Positions 33,300-43,046 of a stretch of DNA of 64,000 bases are shown one piece after another. The translations under genes and the position numbers were made by a program. Each line of letters begins with the position of its first letter. Positions within the stretch are counted from its first letter, which is position 1. Source of the stretch: Limnothrix sp. FACHB-406 (lineage in GTDB: Bacteria > Cyanobacteriota > Cyanobacteriia > CACIAM-69d); NCBI RefSeq assembly GCF_014698235.1, contig NZ_JACJSP010000002.1, positions 248,001-312,000 of the forward strand. The letters are read 5' to 3'. The notes below the pieces were generated by a model. It saw only the letters and a program-made list of their open reading frames with translations. It had not been told where the DNA came from and searched no databases.

Positions 33300-33510
33300 G
33301 CGCGATGTTTACCCCTTCCACTTCTGCGAGGTTCGGACTGTGGAGTCCTCACAACTTTTGTCACCGACGGGCGAAACGCTCGCGGCCCATTCCGCATCCC
33401 CATCCGTCGTTTTCAGCCAAGCTGGCTCCGGGAAAACCAGCCCAGCACCAACAAATGGGGTCACCTCGGCCGCCTTGACCCAATCAGCCGACCAACCCGC
33501 CACCGTTCCC

Positions 33511-33900
33511 ATGGCCCTGTTGGTTTGCACTACCTGTGCCAGCACTTGGCAAAACGGCAAGCGCGTGGGCATCAGTGGCGGTGAGCAACTGCTCGATCGC
33601 CTGCAAAGCCGTTTCGCGGATGAGGCGCATGGGGCGATCGCCCTGACTCCCACCCAATGCATGAGCGCCTGTAGCCATGCCTGTGTGGTGGCCTTTGCGG
33701 CCCCCGGTAAACACAGCTATCTGTTTGGGGATTTGCCCCACGATCCGGCCCACCTGGATCAGACCGTGGAGGCGATCGCTGCCTGTGCCGATCTCTATGT
33801 CAATCGCCCCGATGGTCTTTTGGCCTGGGGTGAGCGGCCGGAACCCCTGAAAAGCGGCGTTTTGGCCCGCATTCCCCCCACCACGGTTCCGATTGCCTAG
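33511..33900 (+). CDS. DUF1636 family protein (Cys-rich, ferredoxin-like), B12-regulated
   Basis: 129 aa. Reads MALLVCTTCAS (C-x2-C) and later TPTQCMSACSHACVVAFA and YLFGDLP, the pattern of DUF1636 small metal-binding proteins related to thioredoxin-like ferredoxins. First gene after the riboswitch. The frame is open far upstream, through the riboswitch, but the family begins at the ATG at 33511; a GTG at 33340 would add ~57 low-complexity residues. Function inferred from context: cobalt handling or cobalamin-related redox step. Confidence 0.75.
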   Translation: MALLVCTTCASTWQNGKRVGISGGEQLLDRLQSRFADEAHGAIALTPTQCMSACSHACVVAFAAPGKHSYLFGDLPHDPAHLDQTVEAIAACADLYVNRPDGLLAWGERPEPLKSGVLARIPPTTVPIA

Positions 33901-33980
33901 GGGCCGTTGCCCATTCCTCAGAATTCTGCATCCATCCCATATTCATCCCATCCGCCCACTAGGGCTTGGAGAAATTACCC

Positions 33981-34622
33981 ATGCGACAAACCAAAACATT
34001 GGCATCGGTTCAAGGTTGTTTTGCTGGCGCTGTGACCGGTTTGGCCCTGCTGTTGGCTGCTCTGCCCGCATCGGCACACCACATGATGGGCGGTCAAGTG
34101 CCCAGCAACGGCTTTGAAGGATTCATGTCCGGTTTGGCTCACCCGGTGATCGGCTTGGATCACTTGGCCTTTGTGGCGGCTTCCGGCTTGGTGGCGATCG
34201 GGGCGGCCCGAGGGTGGATTGTGCCTGTGGTCTTTGCGGCGGCGGCCCTCGGCGGCACGGGGCTGCACCTGCAAAGTTGGGATTTACCCTTCCCGGAGCT
34301 GATGGTTTCCGGTTCGGTGGTGCTGTTTGGGTTGTTGCTGGCCATGGGTCGCCAACTGCCGACGGTGGCCTTGGGGGCGATCGCCCTGGTGGCTGGCTTG
34401 TTTCATGGTTATGCCTACGGTGAATCGATCGTGGGGGCAGGCATGGTTCCCCTCACGGCCTATCTGGTTGGGTTCACGGCCATTCAGCTCACGATCGCCC
34501 TCGGGGTGCGGGGGTTGGTGCAACAGTTGGCGGAAGGCTCGATCGCCCAAACCCTGCGCTACATCGGCTTTGCCATTGTGGGTGCGGGCGCGGCATTCTT
34601 AGCCTCGGCCTTGGGCGCATAG
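33981..34622 (+). CDS. HupE/UreJ-family metal transporter (predicted cobalt uptake)
   Basis: 213-aa membrane protein. A signal peptide (VTGLALLLAALPASAHH) is followed by the family motif HPVIGLDHLAFVAASGL with the conserved His/Asp pair, then about five further helices and AGLFHGYAYGESI. HupE/UreJ proteins transport nickel or cobalt; those behind B12 riboswitches are predicted cobalt importers. The ATG at 33981 has GGAG nine bases upstream. It lies 80 bp after DUF1636 and 47 bp before the CobW-type gene. Confidence 0.88.
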   Translation: MRQTKTLASVQGCFAGAVTGLALLLAALPASAHHMMGGQVPSNGFEGFMSGLAHPVIGLDHLAFVAASGLVAIGAARGWIVPVVFAAAALGGTGLHLQSWDLPFPELMVSGSVVLFGLLLAMGRQLPTVALGAIALVAGLFHGYAYGESIVGAGMVPLTAYLVGFTAIQLTIALGVRGLVQQLAEGSIAQTLRYIGFAIVGAGAAFLASALGA

Positions 34623-34669
34623 GGCCGTTCAGGACTGGAGTTCAAGGACTGAATTCAACACCAATAACC

Positions 34670-35746
34670 ATGCACAAAATTCCCGTTACCGTTGTCACCG
34701 GCTTTTTGGGCGCGGGCAAAACTACGCTGCTGCGCCATTTGTTGCAAAATCCCCAAGGCCGCCGGATTGCCGTGCTGGTGAATGAGTTTGGCGAAGTGGG
34801 GATTGATGGGGACTTGCTGCGATCGTGCCAAGTCTGTGACGAAGAGGAGGCGACTGGCCCCAATAACGGCCCCAGCAACGTGATTGAGCTGACCAATGGT
34901 TGTCTCTGCTGCACGGTGCAAGAGGAATTTTTGCCGACGATGCAGCAACTGCTCGATCGCCGCCAGGATATTGACTGCATCGTGATCGAAACCTCCGGTC
35001 TGGCGCTGCCCAAGCCGTTGGTGCAGGCCTTTCGCTGGCCGGAAATCCGCACGGGGGCGACGGTCGATGGCGTGATTGCCACGGTGGACTGCGAAGCCCT
35101 GGCGGCTGGTCGTGTGGTGGGCGATGTGGCCGCGCTGTTGGAGCAACGGGCCGCCGATGACAGCCTGGAGCACGAAACCCCGATCGAGGAGTTGTTTGAA
35201 GACCAGCTTGCCTGTGCTGATTTGGTGTTGTTGACCAAGTGCGATCAAGTGGCCCCGGAGGATGTGGCCCGGGTGGAAGCCTGGCTGAAGCAGGAGTTGC
35301 GACCCGGTGTGAAAATTGTCCGTTGCCAGCGGGGGGCGATCGCGCCGGAACTGCTGTTGGGCTTCAATGCGGCCGTGGAAGACAACCTAGCCGATCGGCC
35401 CAGCCACCACGATCATCACCACCATGACCACGATCATGACGAGGATCATGACCACGATCACAATCATGACGACGACATCAGCGCGATTGCCCTCACCCTC
35501 GGAACCGTGGAGCCTCGCGCCCTGGTGCAACGCCTAGAGCGGCTGGTTCAGGAGTGGGAAATCTACCGCATCAAGGGATTTGCCGATGTGGCTGGCAAGC
35601 CAATGCGCCTGGTGGTGCAAGGGGTGGGGCCGCGGTTCGAGACCTTCTTCGATCGCCCCTGGCGGCCCGATGAAGCGCGATCGACCCAATTGGTGATCAT
35701 TGGTCGCGATTTGGATCGATCGGCGATCGCGGCGGCCATTGGATAA
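34670..35746 (+). CDS. CobW/P47K-family metallochaperone GTPase
   Basis: GTP-dependent metal chaperone of 358 aa. P-loop VVTGFLGAGKTTLLRHLL (residues 6-23), the metal motif GCLCC in NGCLCCTVQEEF, and the base-recognition LTKCD. Between the GTPase and C-terminal CobW_C domains lies a His/Asp-rich loop (about 242-266) built of repeated HHDH/HDHD units, a metal-binding stretch. In this operon, under a B12 riboswitch with HupE, it most likely delivers cobalt for cobalamin; zinc chaperone is the alternative. It ends 20 bp from the convergent DUF456 gene. Confidence 0.92.
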   Translation: MHKIPVTVVTGFLGAGKTTLLRHLLQNPQGRRIAVLVNEFGEVGIDGDLLRSCQVCDEEEATGPNNGPSNVIELTNGCLCCTVQEEFLPTMQQLLDRRQDIDCIVIETSGLALPKPLVQAFRWPEIRTGATVDGVIATVDCEALAAGRVVGDVAALLEQRAADDSLEHETPIEELFEDQLACADLVLLTKCDQVAPEDVARVEAWLKQELRPGVKIVRCQRGAIAPELLLGFNAAVEDNLADRPSHHDHHHHDHDHDEDHDHDHNHDDDISAIALTLGTVEPRALVQRLERLVQEWEIYRIKGFADVAGKPMRLVVQGVGPRFETFFDRPWRPDEARSTQLVIIGRDLDRSAIAAAIG

Positions 35747-35765
35747 GGCCAGGCTCGGGGAAAAG

Positions 35766-36311
35766 TTACATCGCCTGATTCCAGGTCGTGCCCACAAACA
35801 CGATCGCGGCCATCAGGGCCAACAGTCCTTGAATCACGTTGCCAATGATGGATCCCAACAGGATGCCCAAAGCCGCCTTTAGGGAAACTTTGAAGCGGGG
35901 CACGAGTGGTATGGTGCGCCGGTAGAGCATTTCCCCCACCACGGCCCCCAACACCGGCCCCAACAAAATGCCTGCCAAAGGCCCTCCGATCGGGAGGGCC
36001 GGCAACAGGCCAAAGAACCCCAACAGCAACCCCACGATCGAGCCAATTTGCCCCCACTGGCTGGCTCCGGCCTTTTGTGCGCCAATGATGCCCGCCAGGT
36101 TGTCGATTAACAGGCTCAAGACCAACACGGCGATCGACACCCACAGGGCCGTGGTCACCAGGGCCCAGCCCTTGACGGCTCCCCAAATCACCACGGCCAA
36201 CACCACCAAACTGGGCCCCGGAATGGCGGGGATGAAGGATCCCAAAACGCCCACCAAGGCCATGGCGATTAAGCCCAAATACAAAATTGTCTGACCTGTC
36301 TGCCCGTCCAT
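35766..36311 (-). CDS. DUF456 family membrane protein
   Basis: 181 aa, very hydrophobic, with Gly-rich helices: MALVGVLGSFIPAIPGPSLVVLAVVIWG, WVSIAVLVLSLLIDNLAGIIGAQKAGAS, GSIVGLLLGFFGLLPALPIGGPLAGILLGPVLGAVVGE and GILLGSIIGNVIQGLLALMAA. The repeated pattern of paired glycine-zipper helices defines DUF456. Function unknown. Confidence 0.85.
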   Translation of the reverse strand: MDGQTGQTILYLGLIAMALVGVLGSFIPAIPGPSLVVLAVVIWGAVKGWALVTTALWVSIAVLVLSLLIDNLAGIIGAQKAGASQWGQIGSIVGLLLGFFGLLPALPIGGPLAGILLGPVLGAVVGEMLYRRTIPLVPRFKVSLKAALGILLGSIIGNVIQGLLALMAAIVFVGTTWNQAM

Positions 36312-36383
36312 GTTGAGTTGCGAATTGAGCTGCGAGTTGGTTGGTGAATTTGGGCGAGTTAATCGGGTTGGGATGACAACGGG

Positions 36384-37346
36384 CTAGCGATCGAGCCGCA
36401 CCCTCGGATCCAAAACTCCGTAGAGGCCATCCGCAATTAGATTGAACAGCACAATCAAAATCGCATAGATAAACGCGATCGCCATCACCACGGGCGTATC
36501 GTTGCGCTGGATGGAGTCCACCAGCAAAGAGCCAATGCCCGGCACACGGAACACCTGCTCCGTCACGATCGCCCCCGTGAACACCGCTGGCACATCGAGC
36601 GCCACCAACGTCACCACGGGAATCAAGGCATTGCGCAAAATATGCCGCCCCACCACGATCCATTCCGGTAGTCCCTTCGCCCGAGCCGTGCGCACATAGC
36701 CCTGATAGACCTGTTCCAGCACCGAAGCACGGGTGAACCGCATCAGTCCGGCCGTTTGAAACAGGGCCAACACCCCGATCGGCATAATGGACTGCTTGAT
36801 CTGCTCTCCCAGGCTAGCGAAATCCACCACTTGCAGGTTGCTGTCATAGATAAAGGGCAGCCAGCGCAGTTGCACACTGAACAGCAAAATCACCAGCAAG
36901 CCCGTGAAAAAGGGCGGCAGAGAAAAGCCAATGAAGGAAATGAGCGTGGCTGTGCGATCAACCCAGCCATGGCGCTTGAGGGCAGCAATTAGCCCCAACG
37001 GCAGGGCAATGAGGGCGCTGAATCCATAGGCCACCCCCACCACGGCCAGGGTGGTGGGTAACCGTTGGCTAATCAATTCCAAAACGGGCACTCGACTCAC
37101 GAAGGAGTAGCCTAAGTCGCCCCGTAGCAGGGACAGCAGCCACTTGACATAGCGGATGTGAACGGGTTGATCCAACCCCAGGGAGGCGCGAATTTGCGAT
37201 CGCACCTCGGGGGAGAGGGCCCCGTTGGCGGCAAATTCACCCAAGGGGTCGCCGGGGGCCAGGGCCAGGATGCCAAAAATAATCAAACTGATGGCGAGCA
37301 GCGTTGGAATTGCCACCCCAATTCGTCCGAGGAAGTAGCGCCCCAT
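36384..37346 (-). CDS. ABC transporter permease, DppB/OppB type
   Basis: Inner-membrane permease for peptides or nickel, 320 aa. Start MGRYFLGRIGVAIPTLLAIS and LAPGDPLGE match the family; the signature EQVYQGYVRTARAKGLPE (EAA loop) and VFTGAIVTEQVFRVPGIGSLLVDSI near the end are clear. I chose the ATG at 37346; the longer frame upstream has no support. Partner permease, ATPases and binding protein are not in the window. Confidence 0.92.
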   Translation of the reverse strand: MGRYFLGRIGVAIPTLLAISLIIFGILALAPGDPLGEFAANGALSPEVRSQIRASLGLDQPVHIRYVKWLLSLLRGDLGYSFVSRVPVLELISQRLPTTLAVVGVAYGFSALIALPLGLIAALKRHGWVDRTATLISFIGFSLPPFFTGLLVILLFSVQLRWLPFIYDSNLQVVDFASLGEQIKQSIMPIGVLALFQTAGLMRFTRASVLEQVYQGYVRTARAKGLPEWIVVGRHILRNALIPVVTLVALDVPAVFTGAIVTEQVFRVPGIGSLLVDSIQRNDTPVVMAIAFIYAILIVLFNLIADGLYGVLDPRVRLDR

Positions 37347-37572
37347 GGGTTTAGTCGCGATTGACCCGGCTGATGGATCGAGTGATTGAATCGAATGCCT
37401 GAATTGAATGACTGAATTGAACGATTGATCAGGGCATTGACCAACGTTCAAAGTTCAGAATTCAAAGTTCAGAATTCAGACCGATGATAGGCCTTTAGGG
37501 CCGATCGCCCCGTAGCCAGCGAGACCCGCCGTGCAGATCGCTTCGGGCGGGTGTCGCTTGGCCAGATCGGCC

Positions 37573-38613
37573 TTAACGGACAAATTGGGGCATGATTTCA
37601 GCGGCGGTGAACAGGCCAAACTGCCCGCGCCGTTGCAGGGAAACGCCGGCCTTCAGATAACCAAAGGCGGGGCCACAAACGTTGGCGGCCATGCTGGTTT
37701 CGTCGCCGAGGGTGAAGGTGTGGGTGGAGATTTTGCCCTCGAAGGTGCGGCCCGTCACTTGCACATTGGTGCTGAGGGGTTTCTTGGCGTTGCGCGTATC
37801 CACCACACCACCGACGGTGACCCGATCGCGGCTGCAAATGCCCGCCAGTTCCAGCATCAGATCATCGGCATGTTCCATGTTTTCCAAGGATAGGATGCCG
37901 TTGGTGGTGTCGAGCAGGGCTTCGACTTCCGCATCGGTCATCAGGCGGGCCCGCTCGGTGTCATAACCGGGCATGTGGGCGATGTCTTCGCGGATGGTGG
38001 CGCGGTAGGCTTCCCAGTTGGCGATGCCGACTCCGAAGGTGATTTTGACGCTGTGAACTTCGGCGTAGCTTTGGGCGGCGATCGTGGCGGCGGCGGTCAA
38101 CAGGCCGGGGGTGGCTCCGCAACCGGTCAGGTAGGTGATGCCAGCGTTGGCGAGTCGATCGCCCAGGGCCAGGATCTGTTCCATGGCGCTGGTGCGTTTG
38201 AGGGCATCCACCAACACGCCGCGCCAACCGGAGGCGATGATTTGTTCGACAACCTCGGCCATGAAGGTGTTGGGCAGGTTGGGCAGGGCCAGGAAGAAGC
38301 CATCAACGTTACCCTTGGCGGCTTCGATCGCCTCGATGATGCTGGTGGGGCTGAGGGAGCCGCCGGGCAGATGGCCCACGGAACCCCGATCGCGGTAGGT
38401 GGCGATCGCCCGATCGGGATCTAGCCCTTCGGGGCTGTAGGCAAAGCCATCGCGATCGACCGCTGCCACCAACAGCATTTCGCGCTTGGGAGCCAGCACC
38501 CGCGCCGCCGCTTGGCCCAAACCGCCAAAGCCCATCACCCCAACCCGAATTGCGCCGGTCTTGTCCGAATTCACCATTTGCGCCGATGCCAAGTCCACAA
38601 CCGAATGACTCAT
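37573..38613 (-). CDS. Saccharopine-dehydrogenase-like NAD(P)-binding protein
   Basis: 346 aa. N-terminal Rossmann motif [21 protein letters not shown] (about 22-42), followed by a dehydrogenase-like body with [23 protein letters not shown], and a C-terminal domain [25 protein letters not shown]. This set is typical of a cyanobacterial protein usually annotated saccharopine-dehydrogenase-like; its reaction is not established. Monocistronic as far as can be seen. Confidence 0.75.
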   Translation of the reverse strand: MSHSVVDLASAQMVNSDKTGAIRVGVMGFGGLGQAAARVLAPKREMLLVAAVDRDGFAYSPEGLDPDRAIATYRDRGSVGHLPGGSLSPTSIIEAIEAAKGNVDGFFLALPNLPNTFMAEVVEQIIASGWRGVLVDALKRTSAMEQILALGDRLANAGITYLTGCGATPGLLTAAATIAAQSYAEVHSVKITFGVGIANWEAYRATIREDIAHMPGYDTERARLMTDAEVEALLDTTNGILSLENMEHADDLMLELAGICSRDRVTVGGVVDTRNAKKPLSTNVQVTGRTFEGKISTHTFTLGDETSMAANVCGPAFGYLKAGVSLQRRGQFGLFTAAEIMPQFVR

Positions 38614-39259
38614 AACGGAATCCCCAAACTGAACGGGTCAATCAACTTCCAACAACTTCCCACAATACAGATTCCAACCAATTCCCAGTGCGGGAAAACG
38701 CTGGAAAAAGATAACCCCCAATCATTGCAGTGATCGGTAAATCTCAGCAATCGCGATCGCCGGGCCACCTGCTTGGACTCGGCGGGTTTCGATCGAGATT
38801 GCCTGGGCGGTGGGTTGCCCAAACCGGTAGCTGACAATACTTTCGAGCGATAAATGGTGGGCGCTCAATGGCCAATCGATTGCCCCAAACCCTTGCCAAT
38901 GCGTCCCTTGACTGCGATCGGAAGTTACGCCACACTATCAAAAAGGCAAAGTCAGCGCTCCTATTCAATTTAAACAATTGTCAAGAAGCGTCTCGAAATG
39001 GATCGTTTTTTGGACGATCCGAATCGATCGACTCTCGATCGATATTTCAGACCCTCGGTAACTCGGTGAAATCCCGATTCTAAAAAGACCATGGTTTGCT
39101 CGGTTGGCGCTTTTCGCGGCCCGGAACTCCTCCGTTGGGTTCCCCGTTGCGAAGCGATCGCCCGAGTCAGTGCTCAAACACCGGTACGAGTTATCCCGCT
39201 TGGGAACTTGTGCAAAGGCCTTGAGACCGCCTGTTGGCCGCCTAGTCTGGAAACCCTGC
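38614..39259. other. Intergenic region upstream of DUF2997
   Basis: 646 bp. It contains a small hairpin (GGATCGT / ACGATCC, 39000-39020) and a purine-rich stretch, and should hold promoters for both flanking genes. A frame from 39104 opens into DUF2997 but the extra residues do not look like protein. Confidence 0.45.
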
Positions 39260-39472
39260 ATGGAAACCCTGGAATTCATCATTTACCCCGATGGTCGGGT
39301 ACAGGAGAAAGTCACCGGTATCATCGGGGCCTCCTGTGCCGAAGTGACCGCCGCCATCGAAGCACAACTGGGGCGGGTCATCAGCCGCGAGGTAACTTCC
39401 GAAAACTTTGCTCGGGCCCAAGCGGATCGCGAGGCCTCGATCAAAGCCCAAACAACCTTCAGCGAGTGGTAG
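39260..39472 (+). CDS. DUF2997 family protein
   Basis: 70 aa: METLEFIIYPDGRVQEKVTG, ASCAEVTAAIEAQLGRVI and a charged tail match DUF2997, a small cyanobacterial/plastid-lineage protein that is almost always encoded beside ycf35. The ATG at 39260 gives the family N-terminus. Function not established. Confidence 0.82.
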   Translation: METLEFIIYPDGRVQEKVTGIIGASCAEVTAAIEAQLGRVISREVTSENFARAQADREASIKAQTTFSEW

Positions 39473-39599
39473 CACTCTGGGATTTCTAAGGCGCAGCTTT
39501 CGAGCCATTCGGGAGCGGCGCTTTAAAAATTTCAGCCGCGCTTGCTCCGGGGGGTCTGCATCGTTCAACCCGTTCAGATCGCTGTTAACGAAAACCACC

Positions 39600-39986
39600 A
39601 TGTCGCACTTTAGCCAAATCAAAACGCAACTTCGCAACCTGACTTCCCTGAAAGCCGCCCTGACGGATCTGGGCATGGATTGGAAAGAAGGCCCCGCCAC
39701 CGTGCGTGGTTACCAGGGGCAAACGGAAACCGCCGACGTGGCGATCGAACAGCCCAACGGCTATGACATCGGCTTTGCCTGGAACGGTCAGGAATATGCC
39801 CTGGTGACCGATATGCAATTTTGGCAACTGAACGGCTCGGTCGATCGGTTCCTGAAGCAAGTGACCCAGCGCTATGCCTTCCACACCGTGATCAACAGCG
39901 GTGCTGAACAGGGCTTCCAAGTGGCCGAGCAGGTCAAGAATGAGGACGGATCGATCCGTCTGGTGTTGCAACGCTGGAATGGTTAA
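39600..39986 (+). CDS. ycf35: Ycf35 (DUF1257) protein
   Basis: 128 aa: MSHFSQIKTQLRNLTSLKAAL, DLGMDWKEGPATVRGYQGQT, GFAWNGQEYALVTDMQFWQ and QRYAFHTVI are the conserved blocks of Ycf35, found in cyanobacteria and red-lineage plastids. Function unknown. It lies between DUF2997 and a ferredoxin, a standard cyanobacterial order that points to a shared, probably redox-linked role. Confidence 0.92.
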   Translation: MSHFSQIKTQLRNLTSLKAALTDLGMDWKEGPATVRGYQGQTETADVAIEQPNGYDIGFAWNGQEYALVTDMQFWQLNGSVDRFLKQVTQRYAFHTVINSGAEQGFQVAEQVKNEDGSIRLVLQRWNG

Positions 39987-40203
39987 GGTTCGTTAAGGGA
40001 GAGGCTTTGATCCTTTCTGCGCAACGACTCAACCGGCCGTGTCGTCTCCATTGTCTAGCGCTGGCTTTGCCCAAAGCAGTGGCGATCTCGCCAGGTTTTC
40101 TCGCTTGCGATCGGGGCAGGTTCTCAGAGTCCAAACTCGGAACTTGCCCCGATTTGTTTTTTCCGATTGTCGGCTTGCTATGCCACTAGAGGCAGGAAAA
40201 ATC

Positions 40204-40710
40204 ATGGATCAGGAACCACAAGCACCAATGGAATCCGCAATGGGATCCGCAATGGGATCCACCGACCTGGGGGTCAACAATGACGCAGGCCCCGGGTTTG
40301 CGCCAGAGCTGGGCGGTGCATTGCGTGGCCTGGGCGATCGCACCGGATTGGAGCCGGAGCTAGGCGGCCTGGTGCGCCAAAAGGGCGTGTATGTGGACGA
40401 AATTACCTGCATTGGCTGCAAAAACTGCGCCCACGTAGCCCGCAACACCTTTTACATTGAGCTGGAATATGGCCGGGCCCGAGCCATTCGCCAAGACGGT
40501 GACCCTGAGGAATTGATCCAAGAGGCGATCGACACCTGCCCGGTGAACTGCATCCATTGGGTTCCCTTTGCGGAGCTGAAGCGACTCGAAGAAGAACGGC
40601 GCTATCAAGAAATTCCCACGGCGGGCTTCCCGATCGATAAATCCGTGATTGCGGCTAATTTGCGTCGTCGCAAGGAAGCGGCCAGAAAACGGCGATCGGA
40701 ACAGGGTTAA
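40204..40710 (+). CDS. 4Fe-4S ferredoxin, ycf35-linked type
   Basis: 168 aa. Cluster motif ITCIGCKNCAHVARNTFYIE and, at the matching spacing, DTCPVNCIHWV, give the ligands of one 4Fe-4S centre. Before it is a ~60-residue Gly/Asn/Met-rich leader with internal repeats (AMGSAMGS); after it a basic tail (RRRKEAARKRRSEQG). The ATG at 40204 is preferred over upstream codons in the open frame. Probable electron carrier; partner unknown. Confidence 0.88.
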   Translation: MDQEPQAPMESAMGSAMGSTDLGVNNDAGPGFAPELGGALRGLGDRTGLEPELGGLVRQKGVYVDEITCIGCKNCAHVARNTFYIELEYGRARAIRQDGDPEELIQEAIDTCPVNCIHWVPFAELKRLEEERRYQEIPTAGFPIDKSVIAANLRRRKEAARKRRSEQG

Positions 40711-40843
40711 ACAACGATTGCAACTCACCATTACAACCAACGATTACAACCCACCATCACAAGCCTGAGTCCACGATTTAATGGTCGATCGCCCCTGACC
40801 CACGGGCTGACCCCGTTTCCCGAAGCTCTTGTTTCCCAAAGCT

Positions 40844-41434
40844 ATGGTTCCTGAACCGCGAGTGAATGAACCCAGGGCCGATCGATCGCAGGTGGATCCT
40901 CCCAGGGCGAATGACGATCGCCCTGAGTCGATCGTCATTCGCCCTGGCTTGCCCAGCGACGCAGCGGCAATTGCCCGACTTTTTCACGATACTGTGCGAG
41001 AAATTAACAGCCGCGACTACAGCCTCTCGCAGGTGAAAGCTTGGGCCCCGGATGATTTGTCGTTTCGTAACTGGGCTGAACGCAGCCAAACCCGCTGGAC
41101 AATCGTGGCTGAAGATCGGTCAGTACCCGATCGCTACCTGATCGCGGGTTTCTGTGAATTGGAACCCGATGGGCATATTGATTGCTTCTACTGCCACAAA
41201 AACTATCAACGCTGTGGTTTGGGTCGGCAGCTTTACCAGACCCTAGAAACCGAAGCACTCGATCGTTCCCTTCAACAATTGCAAGTTGAATCCAGCATCA
41301 CAGCGCGCCCTTTTTTTGAAGCGATGGGCTTTCTTATGCTCTCTCCCCAGACCGTAAGTGTTCGAGGCGAAAGTTTTGTGAATTACAAGATGGTTAAAGC
41401 GCTCAGCCCAACTCCCAAAGGCAGCATAACCTAA
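40844..41434 (+). CDS. GNAT family N-acetyltransferase
   Basis: 196 aa. Acetyl-CoA-dependent transferase fold: SIVIRPGLPSDAAAIARLFHDTV (N-terminal strand-helix), LIAGFCELEPDGHIDCFYCHKNYQRCGLGRQLYQTLE with the Q/R-x-x-G-x-G/A acetyl-CoA loop, and FFEAMGFLML near the end. The start is uncertain: ATG at 40844 gives a Pro/Arg-rich 37-residue leader that is encoded partly by a 19-bp inverted repeat (40902-40947). Substrate unknown. Confidence 0.85.
   Translation: MVPEPRVNEPRADRSQVDPPRANDDRPESIVIRPGLPSDAAAIARLFHDTVREINSRDYSLSQVKAWAPDDLSFRNWAERSQTRWTIVAEDRSVPDRYLIAGFCELEPDGHIDCFYCHKNYQRCGLGRQLYQTLETEALDRSLQQLQVESSITARPFFEAMGFLMLSPQTVSVRGESFVNYKMVKALSPTPKGSIT
40902..40947. repeat. 19-bp perfect inverted repeat inside the acetyltransferase gene
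   Basis: CCAGGGCGAATGACGATCG (40902-40920) and its exact complement (40929-40947) are separated by 8 nt, lying across the junction between the leader and the start of the GNAT fold. It reads through in frame. As RNA it would be a very stable hairpin close to the start codon. Confidence 0.9.
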
Positions 41435-41526
41435 GATTTAAACAAGCGAAATCTGCATCTCTGCCATGCGATCTTTTGATGAAAATTCGAGAATTAATCA
41501 CTAATGACTTTGTGATTGAAAAATGA

Positions 41527-41567
41527 AAAAATTAGTTGATTTAATTGAAATTAATCAACTAATTTTT
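41527..41567 (+). terminator. Terminator hairpin (15-bp perfect stem, T-run)
   Basis: AAAAATTAGTTGATT pairs with AATCAACTAATTTTT around an 11-nt loop. It lies 92 bp after the acetyltransferase stop. The A/T tails make it symmetrical, so it could work in both directions. Confidence 0.8.
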
Positions 41568-42032
41568 GATCTGAGAATCATAGAGCAAATACTGATTGTT
41601 GATTCCTGAATTGGGAACTTAATTATAAATTTTGTCAACTGCTGGGATCGGATTCTAGCAATGGAGAAACGGGCGTGCTACCTTGAAAGTCCGGAAAAAC
41701 TCGTAAATTAGTTCGAGCATTTCGAAGCATTACCCCTGCCCATTACCTGTCTCTGTCACGATCTTGCCCCCTTGATCCCGATACGTTGGTATCAATTTAA
41801 ACCAGAAAATCTGTATTGATCAATCCTGGTTGTTCCGGCATTGCTTGTAAAGCGGCCTGTGAAAGCTAAATCCTGAGACTATGAATCAGAGAAAAAATAA
41901 AATAATCCTAAAAAAGTTGAATTGCCATCTGTTGTTGTGGTTCGGTCTGAATGACCGATCGGCCCTCGGCTCAGAGTGAGCCTGCCACTCACTGCTCCTA
42001 TCCTCTTCATTGCTAAAACTGATGGCTCCAAA
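41568..42032. other. AT-rich intergenic region upstream of the sensory operon
   Basis: About 465 bp, AT-rich and without HIP1. It should contain the promoter of the binding-protein/kinase operon. No gene seen. Confidence 0.45.
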
Positions 42033-43046
42033 ATGATGGTTCCCCAAAAATTTCGACCCAAACGGTTCCCACAATTTCTGTTGGTTTGTGCATTCGTTCT
42101 GAGCCTGGTGATTCATGGCTGCTTGGCCGGTGGAAATCGCGAGCTGCCAACCTTGCGAGTAGGGATGAATAATTGGCCCGGCTACATGATTGCCCTCTAC
42201 GCCAAAGAAGCGGGCCTCTTCCAAAAGCGCGGTCTCCAGGTGGAGTTAGTGCGCTTCACCAATCAGCAAGATAATATTCGGGCTACCATTCGCGGCTCGT
42301 TGGATGCCAGTTTTGTGCCCCTGTGGGAGGCAATGCAGGTAGACCCGGGGAACGATCGCCCGGCTTATGTGATGGTGGCGGACATTTCCCATGGTTCCGA
42401 TGGGATTGTGGCGCGATCGTCCGTGCCCTCGGTGAAAGATTTGCGGGGCAAAACCGTGGCCGCCAAGTTGGGAACCGTCAGCCATCTGATCTTGCTAGAG
42501 GCTTTGCAGTCTCAGCAACTGAAGCCAACGGACGTGAAAATTAAAGACGTTTCCAACGATATTGCCGTGCAGTTGTTGTCCAAAGGCGAAGTGGATGCGG
42601 CGGTGGTTTGGGAACCATTGCTGAGTGAAACGGCGGCCAAAATTAAAGGCAAAGTGATTTTTACCACCAAAGATGTGGATAGTTTGGTGATTGATGGATT
42701 GGCCACGCGGGCTAGCTTTGCGGCGAATCATCAAGCGGAATTAACCCAACTCATGTTGGCTTGGTTGGATGCGATTCATGCGGTGGATACCCAGCCCGAT
42801 CGCGTGTTTGCCAGCATTGCGCGTCAGTTGGGCCAAACGCCAGAATCCGTTGCTAAGGACTACTCCGGCCTGTTGAAGGGTGGAGTTGAATTGAATCGCC
42901 GGATGTTTGAGGGTCGTCTTGAAGCCGCTAAAAATGAAATTGTGCAGTTGCTGAAGTTAGACCCGCGCCATCGCCAGGTTATTCGTGAAGATATTGAGTT
43001 TGATCGTGGGCCGATGATGACTGCAATTGAACAATGGAAACCCTAA
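42033..43046 (+). CDS. Substrate-binding lipoprotein (nitrate/sulfonate/taurine, NMT1/THI5-like)
   Basis: 337 aa. N-terminal hydrophobic segment ends in [11 protein letters not shown], a probable lipoprotein box, so the protein is anchored at the outer face of the inner membrane. The mature part reads [71 protein letters not shown] and [10 protein letters not shown], the SsuA/TauA/NrtA-like periplasmic fold. No permease or ATPase follows; instead its end overlaps a histidine kinase gene by 13 bp, so it probably presents a ligand to that kinase. The ATG at 42033 is preferred to the GTG at 41976. Confidence 0.85.
   Translation: MMVPQKFRPKRFPQFLLVCAFVLSLVIHGCLAGGNRELPTLRVGMNNWPGYMIALYAKEAGLFQKRGLQVELVRFTNQQDNIRATIRGSLDASFVPLWEAMQVDPGNDRPAYVMVADISHGSDGIVARSSVPSVKDLRGKTVAAKLGTVSHLILLEALQSQQLKPTDVKIKDVSNDIAVQLLSKGEVDAAVVWEPLLSETAAKIKGKVIFTTKDVDSLVIDGLATRASFAANHQAELTQLMLAWLDAIHAVDTQPDRVFASIARQLGQTPESVAKDYSGLLKGGVELNRRMFEGRLEAAKNEIVQLLKLDPRHRQVIREDIEFDRGPMMTAIEQWKP

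Noticed and set aside
35563-36663. 366-aa minus-strand frame over the DUF456 gene
   Set aside because: Gly/Arg/Asp-rich shadow of the real DUF456 frame and of the 3' end of the CobW gene.
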